NCBI RefSeq assembly: GCF_902141855.1
Contig: NZ_CABFVH010000005.1
Coordinates: 1-64,000, forward strand
From: Methylobacterium dankookense
Lineage (GTDB): Bacteria > Pseudomonadota > Alphaproteobacteria > Rhizobiales > Beijerinckiaceae
DNA: 64,000 nt
Reading direction: 5' to 3'
Positions within the stretch are counted from its first letter, which is position 1. Each line of letters opens with the position of its first letter. Made by a program: the position numbers and the translations under genes. Shown one piece after another: positions 54,886 to 63,062 of this stretch. The notes beneath the pieces are model-generated. The model saw nothing but the letters and a program-made list of their open reading frames with translations, was not told the DNA's origin and ran no database searches.

Positions 54886-55772
54886 ACGCGGTGGGACGGC
54901 TCGTGGAGGCGATACCCTTCCGCGAGGGGCGCACGCAGGGCTTCGCGCGCGGGCGCTTCCACGACCTCGCCTATGTCGATTGGGGCGACCCCGACAATCC
55001 GCACGTCGTGGTCTGCGTGCACGGCCTGAGCCGGCAGGGCCGCGACTTCGACCCGCTCGCCCGGGCCCTCGTCGGCCTCGGCTACCGGGTGGTCTGTCCG
55101 GACCTGCCGGGGCGCGGGCGCAGCGGCTGGCTCACCGATCCGGAACTCTACGGCCTGCCGCAATACGTGCGCGACATGGCGACCCTGCTCGCGCATCTGC
55201 GCGTCGAGCGGATCGACTGGGTCGGCACCTCGCTCGGCGGCCTCGTCGGCATGATGGTGGCGGGCGCCGAGAACACGCCGGTCCGCCGCCTCGTCATCAA
55301 CGATATCGGGCCCTTCCTGCCCTGGGGCGCCCTGCGGGCGATCGGCACCCGCCTGCGCGAGGCGCCGCGCCATCACCACAGCCTCGCCACCGCCGAGCGG
55401 CGCCTGCGCACCGCGCTCGCGGGCTTCGGCCCGCTCACCGACGCGCAGTGGCGCCAGTTGACCGAGCACAGCTTCTATCCCGAGCCGGGCGGCGGCTGGC
55501 GCCCGCACTACGACCCGAATATCGGCGTGCCCTTCGCTCCGGGCCGGGTCTACAACGTCAGCATGTGGCGCGACTGGGAGGCGGTGCGCTGCCCCGTCCT
55601 GCTGCTGCGCGGGATGGAGTCCGACCTCCTGCGCGCCGACACCGCGCGGCAGATGACGGAGCAGGGCCCGAAGGCGAAGCTCGTGGAGATCCCGGGCTGC
55701 GGCCACGCCCCGGCGCTGCTCGACCCGGACCAGATCCGCATCGTCACCGACTGGCTCGGGCCGGCGGCCTGA
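54882..55772 (+). CDS. Alpha/beta hydrolase
   Basis: A 296-residue hydrolase with the oxyanion-side VCVHGLSRQGRDF, the nucleophile elbow GTSLGG and the catalytic His in GCGHAPALLD. A GTG start at 54882 overlaps the phasin stop (GTGA), so expression is coupled; a role in PHB oligomer or other ester hydrolysis is likely but unproven. Confidence 0.88.
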   Translation: MNAVGRLVEAIPFREGRTQGFARGRFHDLAYVDWGDPDNPHVVVCVHGLSRQGRDFDPLARALVGLGYRVVCPDLPGRGRSGWLTDPELYGLPQYVRDMATLLAHLRVERIDWVGTSLGGLVGMMVAGAENTPVRRLVINDIGPFLPWGALRAIGTRLREAPRHHHSLATAERRLRTALAGFGPLTDAQWRQLTEHSFYPEPGGGWRPHYDPNIGVPFAPGRVYNVSMWRDWEAVRCPVLLLRGMESDLLRADTARQMTEQGPKAKLVEIPGCGHAPALLDPDQIRIVTDWLGPAA

Positions 55773-55777
55773 ATCCG

Positions 55778-55886
55778 TCATACGACATCCGGGTGATCCC
55801 TTCGGGATGCCGGATGTCGCCTTCGCTCGAGCGCCGCGCGGGCTTGGCCGAGACCGCCTCCGGTCTGATCAACCGGACGCGGTCTC
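55778..55886. repeat. Family C palindromic repeat, full copy
   Basis: Holds CGACATCCGGGTGATCCC, CCTTCGGG, GCGCCGCGCGGGCTTGG and CCGGTCTGATCAACCGG. It is inverted relative to the copy at 59596-59704, about 109 bases each. It ends at the stop of the holin-like gene. Confidence 0.8.
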
Positions 55887-56277
55887 AGGGGGCGTGGCGG
55901 CCCTCGGCGGCGAGCTTGGCCTGCCGCAGGCTGCGCCACGGCTCCAGGTTCTTCAGGGCCATCCGGCGGGCGCCGATCACCCCGAGCAGCAGGGCGAGAG
56001 CCAGGAACGGGCTCGCCACGATCAGGGCGGCCACGGCCTCCGAGCCGATCAGCGCGGCGAGGAGCTTCACCGCCGCGGCGAGGAAGACGAAGAAGGCGCA
56101 GATCACGAGCACCATGATCGTGACGCAGGCGGCGACGAGGCCGACCAGCGCGCGCAGGTTGCCGTCGATCTCCACCCGGGCGAGGGCGACGGTGCGGGAG
56201 GCGAGGGTCCCGGCCTCGCGCAGGGCCGCCACCATGAGGGCGAGCATGGATTCGGGTTCGCGCGCCTGCCTCGCCAC
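55885..56277 (-). CDS. Holin-superfamily-III / DUF1469-like membrane protein
   Basis: A 130-residue protein with an amphipathic N-terminal helix and two hydrophobic segments (ALVGLVAACVTIMVLVICAFFVFLAA and AALIVASPFLALALLLGVIG). The plan fits the putative holin-X/YqjE group; it is not known to be a phage lysis protein. A GTG start at 56277 follows a strong AGGAGAGG. Last gene of the Lrp-led minus-strand operon. Confidence 0.75.
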   Translation of the reverse strand: MARQAREPESMLALMVAALREAGTLASRTVALARVEIDGNLRALVGLVAACVTIMVLVICAFFVFLAAAVKLLAALIGSEAVAALIVASPFLALALLLGVIGARRMALKNLEPWRSLRQAKLAAEGRHAP

Positions 56278-56321
56278 GTCAAAGCCTCTCCTCACGGTCC
56301 GCCTGGTGCGGAAGCCGCTCG

Positions 56322-56615
56322 TCAACGATGCGGCGGGCGCCGACGTTCCTGCCGCCGCGGGGGCGGGGCTTGCGCCTCGTCCGGTTCGGCGCCCGGGGCC
56401 GGCGGCTCCGCCTGCCCGGGCGCGCCTCCCTGCGGCGCGGCCTCGTTGAGATGGGCCGGCCGGCCGTTCGGGCGCACCAGGATGCCGGGAAAGAACACGG
56501 TGCCACCGGGCTCCTCGGCGGGCGCGGCGGGGGCCTGGGCCAGGGCTGCCGCCGTGCCGAGCACCAGCCCGAGTGCGGCGAGGATCGATCGGTATCCTCT
56601 CATCGCCCCCCTCAT
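56322..56615 (-). CDS. Secreted proline-rich protein, unknown function
   Basis: A 97-residue precursor with a signal peptide (SILAALGLVLGTAAALAQ) and a Pro/Glu/Ala-rich mature part ending in a basic tail (PPPRRQERRRPPHR). The ATG at 56615 overlaps the lrp-like stop by four bases. No domain recognised. Confidence 0.65.
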   Translation of the reverse strand: MRGAMRGYRSILAALGLVLGTAAALAQAPAAPAEEPGGTVFFPGILVRPNGRPAHLNEAAPQGGAPGQAEPPAPGAEPDEAQAPPPRRQERRRPPHR

Positions 56616-57097
56616 CGCTCCGCCCCGTGCGGGATCGGCAGGATGTTGGAGCGCTTCACCTGGCCGAGCGCGAAGCTCGACTCGATCGAGGCGACGCCGC
56701 CGAGCCGGGTCAGCTTGTCCTTCAGGAAGCGCTCGTAGGCCTCCAGATCCTCCACCACGATGCGCAGGAGATAGTCGCGCTGCCCGGTCATCAGGTAGCA
56801 ATCGACCACCTCCGGCCAGCGCGCCACGGCCTGGGCGAAGCGGTCGAGCTCCTCCTCGCGCTGGCGCTCCAGCTTGATCGAGGCGAACACGCTGACCGGC
56901 AGCCCGACCGCGACCTGATCGAGCACCGCCACGTAGCCCGTGATGATGCCGGCCTCCTCCAGCAGCCGGACCCGGCGCGCGCAAGGGGAGGGCGAGAGTC
57001 CCGCCCGCTCGGCGAGCTGCTGCACGGTCAGGCGCGCATCCTCCTGGAGCGCGGCGAGGATGCGGCGGTCGATCGCGTCGAGCGCGCGTTTTGGCAT
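56612..57097 (-). CDS. Lrp/AsnC-family transcriptional regulator
   Basis: A 161-residue regulator with the helix-turn-helix RRILAALQEDARLTVQQLAERAGLSPSPCARRVRLLEEAGII and an effector-binding RAM domain (YLMTGQRDYLLRIVVEDLEAYE). The start MPKRALDAID at 57097 matches the family. It is divergent from the AceE/transketolase-like gene and may control it in response to an amino acid or keto acid. Confidence 0.92.
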   Translation of the reverse strand: MPKRALDAIDRRILAALQEDARLTVQQLAERAGLSPSPCARRVRLLEEAGIITGYVAVLDQVAVGLPVSVFASIKLERQREEELDRFAQAVARWPEVVDCYLMTGQRDYLLRIVVEDLEAYERFLKDKLTRLGGVASIESSFALGQVKRSNILPIPHGAER

Positions 57098-57203
57098 GGA
57101 TGGCGTCTTCTCCAGGCTTGGACGCGCGATCTGAGCCAAAACAGGCCTGCTTTGCAACGCAGTTTGGGCATTTCCGCGTGGCGGGCGGTGCTATCGTTCC
57201 CTC

Positions 57204-59597
57204 ATGAGCGATTCCCGACTGCCCTATCTCGCGGCCCTGGCGCGGAAGGCCCTCTGGCTCTCCACCTGGACCATCCACAACGCCAACCATCTGCGGGATT
57301 CCGCGGACGGGCTGAAGGTGGGTGGCCACCAGGCCTCCTCGGCCTCGCTCTGCGCGATCATGACGGCGCTCTACGGCGCGGTGCTGCGCCCCGAGGACCG
57401 GGTCGCGGTGAAGCCCCATGCGAGCCCGATCTTCCACGCCCTGCAATACCTGTTCGGCCACCAGACCCGCGAGAAGCTCGAGACCTTCCGCGGCTATGGC
57501 GGGGCGCAATCCTACCCGTCGCGCACCAAGGACGTGGACGACGTCGACTTCTCGACGGGCTCGGTCGGCCTCGGCGTCGCGCAGACGCTGTTCTCGGCGC
57601 TGGTGCAGGACTACGTCCGCGCCAAGGGCTGGGGGCAGGCGCGGCCCGAGGGCAAGATGGTGGCGCTGATCGGCGACGCCGAGCTCGACGAGGGCAACAT
57701 CTTCGAGGCCCTGCTGGAGGGCTGGAAGCACGGCCTGCGCAACACGTGGTGGGTGGTCGACTACAACCGCCAGAGCCTCGACGCGGTGGTGCGCGAGGGG
57801 CTCTGGGCGAAGTTCGAGACGATGTTCCGCAATTTCGGCTGGGACGTGGTCGTGCTCCGGCACGGCTCGCTCCAGCGCGCGGCCTTCGCCGAGCCCGGCG
57901 GCGGCAAGCTCAAGGACTGGATCGAGGCCTGCCCGAACCAGACCTACTCGGCGCTCGCCTTCCAGGGCGGGGCCGCGTGGCGGCGGCGGCTCACGGACGA
58001 GCTCGGCGACCAGGGCGACGTCTCGGCGCTGATCGACCGCCGCACCGACGAGGAGCTGGCGGCCCTGATGGGCAATCTCGGCGGGCACGACCTGCCGACC
58101 CTGGTCGAGGCCTTCGAGGCGGCCCGCGCCCATGATCGCCCGGTCTGCTTCATCGCCTACACGATCAAGGGCCACGGCCTGCCGCTCGCCGGCCACAAGG
58201 ACAACCATGCCGGCCTGATGACCCCGGCCCAGCTCGCGCTCTTCCAGGAAGCCATGCGGGTGCGGGCCGGACACGAATGGGAGCCCTTCGAGGGGCTCGA
58301 CGTCGATGCCGCCGGGATGAAGCGCTTCCTCGCCGCCGTGCCCTTCGTCCAGAGGGGGCGCCGCCGCTACGAGGCGCCCGCCGTGCCGGTGCCGGAGCGC
58401 CTCGCCGCCCCGAAGCAGGCGAGTCTCTCAACCCAGGCCGGCTTCGGCCTGATCATGCACGAGATCGCCAAGGCCGACGACGAGCTGGCCCGCCGCATCG
58501 TCACGACCTCGCCGGACGTGACCGTCTCGACCAATCTCGGTGCCTGGGTGAACCGGCGCGGCCTCTTCGCCAAGCAGGAGATGGCCGACATCTTCCGCAA
58601 GGAACGGATTCCCTCGACCTTCAACTGGGCCTTCGCGCCGGGCGGCCAGCATCTCGAGCTCGGCATCGCCGAATCGAACCTGTTCACCGCGCTCTCGGCG
58701 CTGGGGCTCTCGCATTCGATCTTCGGCGAGCGCCTGCTGCCGGTCGGCACGCTCTACGACCCCTTCATCGAGCGCGGGCTCGATGCCCTGAACTACGCCT
58801 GCTACCAGGATGCCCGCTTCCTCCTCGTGGCGACGCCGGCCGGCGTGACGCTGGCGCCGGAGGGCGGCGCGCACCAGTCGATCAAGACGCCGCTGATCGG
58901 CATGGGGCAGGACGGATTGTCCGCCTTCGAGCCGGCCTTCGTGGACGAGCTCGCCGTGCTGATGCGCTTCGCCTTCGCGCATATGCAGGCGCACGGCGCC
59001 CCCGAGCCCGACCCCGTGACCTGCCTGCCCGACGCCGCCGGCGGCTCGACCTATTTCCGGCTCTCGACCCGCAGCCTGGAGCAGCCCTCGCGCGTGATCG
59101 ACGCGGATCTCGCCGCCGACATGGTCGCGGGCGCCTACTGGCTGCGCAGGCCCGGCCCGAACGCGGAGGTGGTGGTCGCCTATCAGGGCGCGGTGGCGCC
59201 CGAGGCGATCGAGGCTGTGGGGCTGATGGCCGAGGACCGGCGCGATGTCGGGCTCCTCGCGATCACCTCGGCCGACCGGCTCCAGGCCGGCTGGAACGCC
59301 GCGCAGGGCTTGCGCGAGGGCGGGAACCCGGAGGCCGAGAGCCATGTCGAGCGCCTGCTCGACGCGGTGCCCACCGCCTGCGGCCTCGTCACCGTGCTCG
59401 ACGGGCACCCGGCGACGCTCGGCTGGCTCGGCTCCGTGCACGGGCACCGCACGCGGGCGCTCGGTGTCTCGCGCTTCGGCCAGACCGGCACGATCGCCGA
59501 CCTCTACCGGCATTTCGGCATCGACGCGCAGGGCATCGTCGCGGCGGCCCAGGCCATCGCCCCGGGACGGCGCATCCGCCATCTCCGGCTCGCCTGA
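57204..59597 (+). CDS. AceE/transketolase-like thiamine-diphosphate enzyme
   Basis: A 797-residue ThDP enzyme of the homodimeric 2-oxoacid dehydrogenase E1/transketolase class. The ThDP motif GDAELDEGN ... WWVVDYNRQSLD (about 151-195) is followed by a pyrimidine-binding domain (about 400-600) and the C-terminal transketolase domain. It is longer than transketolase and shorter than AceE (887). No E2 or E3 subunit gene is adjacent, so the reaction is unknown; the divergent Lrp-family gene suggests keto-acid or amino-acid-linked control. Confidence 0.85.
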   Translation: MSDSRLPYLAALARKALWLSTWTIHNANHLRDSADGLKVGGHQASSASLCAIMTALYGAVLRPEDRVAVKPHASPIFHALQYLFGHQTREKLETFRGYGGAQSYPSRTKDVDDVDFSTGSVGLGVAQTLFSALVQDYVRAKGWGQARPEGKMVALIGDAELDEGNIFEALLEGWKHGLRNTWWVVDYNRQSLDAVVREGLWAKFETMFRNFGWDVVVLRHGSLQRAAFAEPGGGKLKDWIEACPNQTYSALAFQGGAAWRRRLTDELGDQGDVSALIDRRTDEELAALMGNLGGHDLPTLVEAFEAARAHDRPVCFIAYTIKGHGLPLAGHKDNHAGLMTPAQLALFQEAMRVRAGHEWEPFEGLDVDAAGMKRFLAAVPFVQRGRRRYEAPAVPVPERLAAPKQASLSTQAGFGLIMHEIAKADDELARRIVTTSPDVTVSTNLGAWVNRRGLFAKQEMADIFRKERIPSTFNWAFAPGGQHLELGIAESNLFTALSALGLSHSIFGERLLPVGTLYDPFIERGLDALNYACYQDARFLLVATPAGVTLAPEGGAHQSIKTPLIGMGQDGLSAFEPAFVDELAVLMRFAFAHMQAHGAPEPDPVTCLPDAAGGSTYFRLSTRSLEQPSRVIDADLAADMVAGAYWLRRPGPNAEVVVAYQGAVAPEAIEAVGLMAEDRRDVGLLAITSADRLQAGWNAAQGLREGGNPEAESHVERLLDAVPTACGLVTVLDGHPATLGWLGSVHGHRTRALGVSRFGQTGTIADLYRHFGIDAQGIVAAAQAIAPGRRIRHLRLA

Positions 59598-59704
59598 GAC
59601 CGCGTCCGGTTGATCGGACCGGACGCGGTCTCGGCCAAGCCCGCGCGGCGCCTGAGCGAAGGCGACATCCGCCATCTCGAAGGCATCACCCGGATGTCGT
59701 ATGA
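59596..59704. repeat. Family C palindromic repeat, inverted full copy
   Basis: Opens with a perfect 15-base stem (GAGACCGCGTCCGGT and its complement, 7-base loop) that overlaps the stop codon of the preceding gene. It then carries GCGAAGGCGACATCC and ACCCGGATGTCG. It is inverted relative to the copy at 55778-55886. The stem could terminate the preceding gene. Confidence 0.8.
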
Positions 59705-59805
59705 GACCGCCGATCGCGCTGCTATCCTTCGCCGTTGCCCACCGGCCGCGAAGACCTGCATAGTTCGCGGCCGGACCACCGACCGCGAATCGATCCAGGC
59801 GCCGC

Positions 59806-60267
59806 ATGGGCTACACCATCACCCCGGCGAAAGCCCTCTTCCTGATGCGGGAATCCGAGAACCATGGCGGGCATCCCTGCACCCGGCATATCGGCCTCTC
59901 GAACGACCAGCTGATGCAGCGGCTCCGCGCCGGCGACGGCGCGCGGGACGGGGGAATCCAGTATATCTCCACCTTCACCTACGAGCGCGACGCCGCCCGG
60001 GCCGCGTCGCAGGCGTTCAAGAACACCGACAAGCTCATCAGCACGCTGAACCGGAACGGGAAGGCCGATTTCCCCGACATCCGCGTCGATGAGGCGTTCA
60101 AGGTCCGGTTCGCGCTCGGCGGCGGCGTGCGCGAATACTACGTGAACCACATGACGCTGGTGGTCTTCCGCACGGCCGAGCAGACGGGCGACCTGTTCTA
60201 CGTGAAGACCTTCTATCCCCGGCCGCCGAATGAGCTGCGGGAAACGCCCATACCGGGCAATACCTAG
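59806..60267 (+). CDS. RNase A-like (CdiA-CT type) domain protein
   Basis: A 153-residue protein resembling the bacterial CdiA-CT RNase A-like toxin domain: GGHPCTRHIG with His28, Arg39 eleven residues on, and the C-terminal VKTFYP with Thr135 and Tyr137. This spacing follows the catalytic His/Arg/Thr-x-Tyr set described for CdiA-CT RNase A toxins. The protein has no signal peptide and is not fused to a delivery domain. No immunity gene is recognisable. Whether it is an active tRNase or a domesticated protein is unknown. Confidence 0.7.
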   Translation: MGYTITPAKALFLMRESENHGGHPCTRHIGLSNDQLMQRLRAGDGARDGGIQYISTFTYERDAARAASQAFKNTDKLISTLNRNGKADFPDIRVDEAFKVRFALGGGVREYYVNHMTLVVFRTAEQTGDLFYVKTFYPRPPNELRETPIPGNT

Positions 60268-60323
60268 AGCGCTCTCAGCCGAAGTGGCCGCCGGTTCGGC
60301 GACGAGAACGCGTCAAAACAAAG
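60264..60323. repeat. Partial family A repeat, inverted
   Basis: CTAGAGCGCTCTCAGCCGAAG, CCGGTTCGGCG and CGTCAAAACAAAG are family A elements in inverted order. It overlaps the stop of the RNase A-like gene. Confidence 0.65.
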
Positions 60324-60325
60324 AC

Positions 60326-60568
60326 TTAGAGCGCCTCCGAGTCCACATCCCCATCCGTCCGGACGAGGCGCGGGCGCTCCGCCCGCCATTCGGCGAGCTG
60401 GCGCAGGGGCAGGCGCGCCTCGACGACGCGGTCCTCGTCCAGAAGGCCCTGCACGACCTCCGTGGTCGCCTCGGGGAAGCGGGCGCGGATCGCCGCCTCG
60501 ACCTGCTCCAGATGCCGGTCGCTCTCCGCGCCGGTCTCGACGATGACGTGCTTCACGATGCGGATCAT
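60326..60568 (-). CDS. Small conserved-looking protein, unknown function
   Basis: An 80-residue acidic protein (MIRIVKHVIVETGAESDRHL...) with a beta-strand start and an Arg/Glu-rich helical body. No known domain. It converges with the RNase A-like gene; being on the opposite strand, it is not an obvious immunity partner but cannot be ruled out. Confidence 0.5.
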   Translation of the reverse strand: MIRIVKHVIVETGAESDRHLEQVEAAIRARFPEATTEVVQGLLDEDRVVEARLPLRQLAEWRAERPRLVRTDGDVDSEAL

Positions 60569-60622
60569 GCGGGTCTCTTCGCACAGGCGGGCGCCGGTGT
60601 CGCCGGGACGCCGCGTCCGCCT

Positions 60623-60835
60623 CTACCAGTCGGCCCGGGTGCGGTAGCGGTTCCCGGTCGCGTCGACCTGCGGCCCGGCCGGGCGCGGCTGGAGCAGCAC
60701 CGGTGCCGGCGCGGGCGCCCACCAGCCTTCGGGGACGGCCGAGACCGCGGCGCCGAGGGTGAGCGCCGAGCCGAGGGCGACGGCGAGGGAGGTCGGGATC
60801 CCCACGGGGACCGCTCTCGGGGACATGCGTGCCAT
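60623..60835 (-). CDS. Small secreted or membrane protein, unknown function
   Basis: A 70-residue protein with a hydrophobic N-terminal segment (PTSLAVALGSALTLGAAVSAV) that could be a signal peptide, followed by a Pro-rich region and NRYRTRADW. The ATG at 60835 is used. No domain recognised; modest confidence that it is expressed. Confidence 0.45.
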   Translation of the reverse strand: MARMSPRAVPVGIPTSLAVALGSALTLGAAVSAVPEGWWAPAPAPVLLQPRPAGPQVDATGNRYRTRADW

Positions 60836-61023
60836 GGACGAGCCTCGCACGGCCGCGCGCTCGGCCGCTCCGCCGTGCAGGATGCCCGGCCTGGCTTGGA
60901 CGAGGCTTGCGCCGTGGCCGTTGCACGCAGCCGCCCGTCCGGTTCCGGCAACCCAACGGCGCTCCCCGGCGTTTCGCGCGAGCGGCGGCGCGCTGGGATG
61001 CCGCGGCGGCTGGGGATGTCCGT

Positions 61024-61410
61024 GTGATCAAGAAACTCTGTCTCGCGCTCGCCTTCGTCGGGAGCCTGTTCCTCGCCGCGCCGCAGGGCGCCTCCGCGCT
61101 CCCCGTCACGACCGCGGCCGGGCTGGCGACGGTGCCGGATTCGAGCCTCGTCGAGGTGCGCTACCGCCGGCACTGGCGGCGCCACCACCGGCATCGCTGG
61201 CACCGCCACCACCATCACCGGCGCTGGCATCATCATCGGCGGCACCGGCACTGGCATCACCGCCGCCACCATCGCCATCACTGGCGCCACCAGCGACCCC
61301 TGCGCTTCAGCCTGGGCCACAGGCCCGCTCGCGCGCATGCCGTGGCGCCCTGGCGCGACCCGATCCGCCGGTCGAGCACCTCCGGAAGCCTGACGCCGCG
61401 CCTCGACTGA
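61024..61410 (+). CDS. Secreted histidine-rich protein
   Basis: A 128-residue precursor with a signal peptide (LCLALAFVGSLFLAAPQGASA). Residues about 48-92 contain roughly 21 histidines with Arg and Trp (RRHHRHRWHRHHHHRRW ...), a pattern suited to binding Zn, Ni or Cu, or to nucleic-acid or wall contact. A GTG start at 61024 is chosen to precede the signal peptide. Similar His/Arg/Trp-rich proteins are seen in methylobacteria; function unknown. Confidence 0.7.
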   Translation: MIKKLCLALAFVGSLFLAAPQGASALPVTTAAGLATVPDSSLVEVRYRRHWRRHHRHRWHRHHHHRRWHHHRRHRHWHHRRHHRHHWRHQRPLRFSLGHRPARAHAVAPWRDPIRRSSTSGSLTPRLD

Positions 61411-61418
61411 GGCCGCAT

Positions 61419-61664
61419 TCACGGCATGGCGAGCCACAGCGCGACGATGATGGCGAAGCCGATGGCGTTGTAGAGGGCGGCCCAGAGCAGGGTCACGCGC
61501 AGCGCCCGGTTCGGCGGCGTGGCCCCGTGCGGGACGATCCGCGGGGCGAGGGCAGGGCGCGGCAGGTCGGCGGGCGTCGACGCGTCGAGCCCGGCATAGG
61601 GCGCCGAGAGGAAGCGCGTGAGGCATTCCGGGAGCGGGCGCTCGGGGACGGAACCATCCTGCAT
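61419..61664 (-). CDS. Small membrane protein, unknown function
   Basis: An 81-residue protein with a soluble Pro-rich N-terminal half and one C-terminal hydrophobic segment (VTLLWAALYNAIGFAIIVALWLAMP). The ATG at 61664 starts MQDGSVPERPLPE. It converges with the His-rich gene and is divergent from the TAXI gene. Confidence 0.55.
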   Translation of the reverse strand: MQDGSVPERPLPECLTRFLSAPYAGLDASTPADLPRPALAPRIVPHGATPPNRALRVTLLWAALYNAIGFAIIVALWLAMP

Positions 61665-61772
61665 GAGCCGCAGGGTGGCCAATCCCCGGGGGTTGCGCAA
61701 GATGGTCCCGCAGCTCCGCGCCGCCCCCGTGGCGCGCAGATCGGACACGGATCGGAGAGGCCGCAACCCGCC

Positions 61773-62741
61773 ATGCTGAGACGCCGCTCGTTCCTGGCCG
61801 CCCCGCTGACCCCCCTCCTTCCCATCCTCCTTCTGCCAGGGGCCGCGAGAGCCGCCGAAGGCTTGCGCTTGGTGCTCGGGACGGCGACGCCCGGGGGCGG
61901 CTTCCCGGCCTATGGCGAGGCGCTCGCCGCGGCCGTCGCGGAGGTCGATCCGGCGCTCACCCTGGAGCTTCGCCCGACCAAGGGCTCCACCGAGAACCTC
62001 GACCTCCTGAAGGCGGGCGCGCTCGACCTCGCGCTGGTCCAGGGCGAGTATGCCGACGCGGCGCTCGCCGCGGAGGGCGACCGGGCCGCGCTGCCGACCG
62101 TGGTGGCGCCGATCGATGCGGCGCCGGGCCTGTTCGTCGTTCCGGCCGCGAGCCCGGTCCGGCGGATCGCCGACCTGCAGGGCCGGCCGGTCGCCCTCGG
62201 CACGCACAGTTCCGGCCTCACCGCGATGGGGCGGACGGTGCTGCGCGGCTCCGGCCTCGACCCCGAGCACGACATCCACCCGATCCTGCTCGACCGGGCC
62301 GGCGACGGGCCCGGAATGCTGCGCGACGGCCGCGCCGCCGCGCTCTGGGGCGGCGGCGTCGGCTGGCCGGGCTTCCGGACGATGGCCGCCGAGCCCGGCG
62401 GTGCCCGCTTCTTCGGTCCGGAGCCCGGGGCGATCGACGCGATCCTGGCGCTCAGCGCCTCCCTGCGGCGCATGCGCGTGCCCGCGGACACGTTCGCGGG
62501 ACAGGCCGAGCCGATCGAGACGGTGGGCTCGTGGAGCTTCATCATGGCCCGGCCCGGCCTCGACCCGGAGGCCGTCGCGCGGCTCCTCCGGGCGATCGAC
62601 CGCGGCAAGGCCGGCCTCGCCCGGCGCTTCGTGCTGGGCGCGGGCAGCGATCCGCGCAACCTCGTCGAGGCCGTGCCGGCCGCCTGGCTCCACCCGGCCA
62701 CCGCCGCCTTCCTGCGCGAGGCGGGCGCGGCCCCGCGCTGA
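61773..62741 (+). CDS. TAXI-family TRAP transporter solute-binding protein
   Basis: A 322-residue precursor with a signal region (RRRSFLAAPLTPLLPILLLPGAARA) and a TAXI-type binding domain (LVLGTATPGGGFPAYGEALAAAV, ELRPTKGSTENLDLLKAGALDLALVQGEYADAA). Such receptors feed TRAP permeases (DctQM-type). No permease genes are adjacent, so this is an orphan receptor. The ligand is unknown. Confidence 0.9.
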   Translation: MLRRRSFLAAPLTPLLPILLLPGAARAAEGLRLVLGTATPGGGFPAYGEALAAAVAEVDPALTLELRPTKGSTENLDLLKAGALDLALVQGEYADAALAAEGDRAALPTVVAPIDAAPGLFVVPAASPVRRIADLQGRPVALGTHSSGLTAMGRTVLRGSGLDPEHDIHPILLDRAGDGPGMLRDGRAAALWGGGVGWPGFRTMAAEPGGARFFGPEPGAIDAILALSASLRRMRVPADTFAGQAEPIETVGSWSFIMARPGLDPEAVARLLRAIDRGKAGLARRFVLGAGSDPRNLVEAVPAAWLHPATAAFLREAGAAPR

Positions 62742-62747
62742 GACGTG

Positions 62748-63020
62748 ATGCGCCGCTGCCATGTCCTCGCCCAGGATCGATGGGAGAGTCTCGAACCCCA
62801 ACCGAACGGAGCCCGGACCCTGACCAGGGATTTGCTGCAGCGGAGCCTGATCGCCGCCCTGCTCTACCTCTCGATCGCCACCGCCGTGATGGCCGTCGCC
62901 TGCGCCTTCGACTGGATGGAGCCGCAAGAGGACCAGGTGGCCGATGGCGGCGAGGACGATCCGGCCGGCGCGATGACCTCAGCCGCATCTTCGGCCGCAT
63001 CCTGGGCCCAGGCGCGATAG
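62748..63020 (+). CDS. Small single-pass membrane protein, unknown function
   Basis: A 90-residue protein: soluble N-terminus, one hydrophobic segment (SLIAALLYLSIATAVMAVACAF) and an acidic/Ala-rich tail (WMEPQEDQVADGGEDD). The true start is uncertain (GTG at 62745, ATG at 62748, or a later codon nearer the TM). It follows the TAXI gene by a few bases. Confidence 0.45.
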   Translation: MRRCHVLAQDRWESLEPQPNGARTLTRDLLQRSLIAALLYLSIATAVMAVACAFDWMEPQEDQVADGGEDDPAGAMTSAASSAASWAQAR

Positions 63021-63062
63021 GGCGGCATGAAGCCGTCGCCCGTTTCGCGTACAGAGTGCCGC

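Noticed and set aside
55885..56277. Holin-like gene as evidence of a prophage
   Set aside because: It lies in an Lrp operon with no lysis or phage genes nearby; chromosomal homologues of this family are common.
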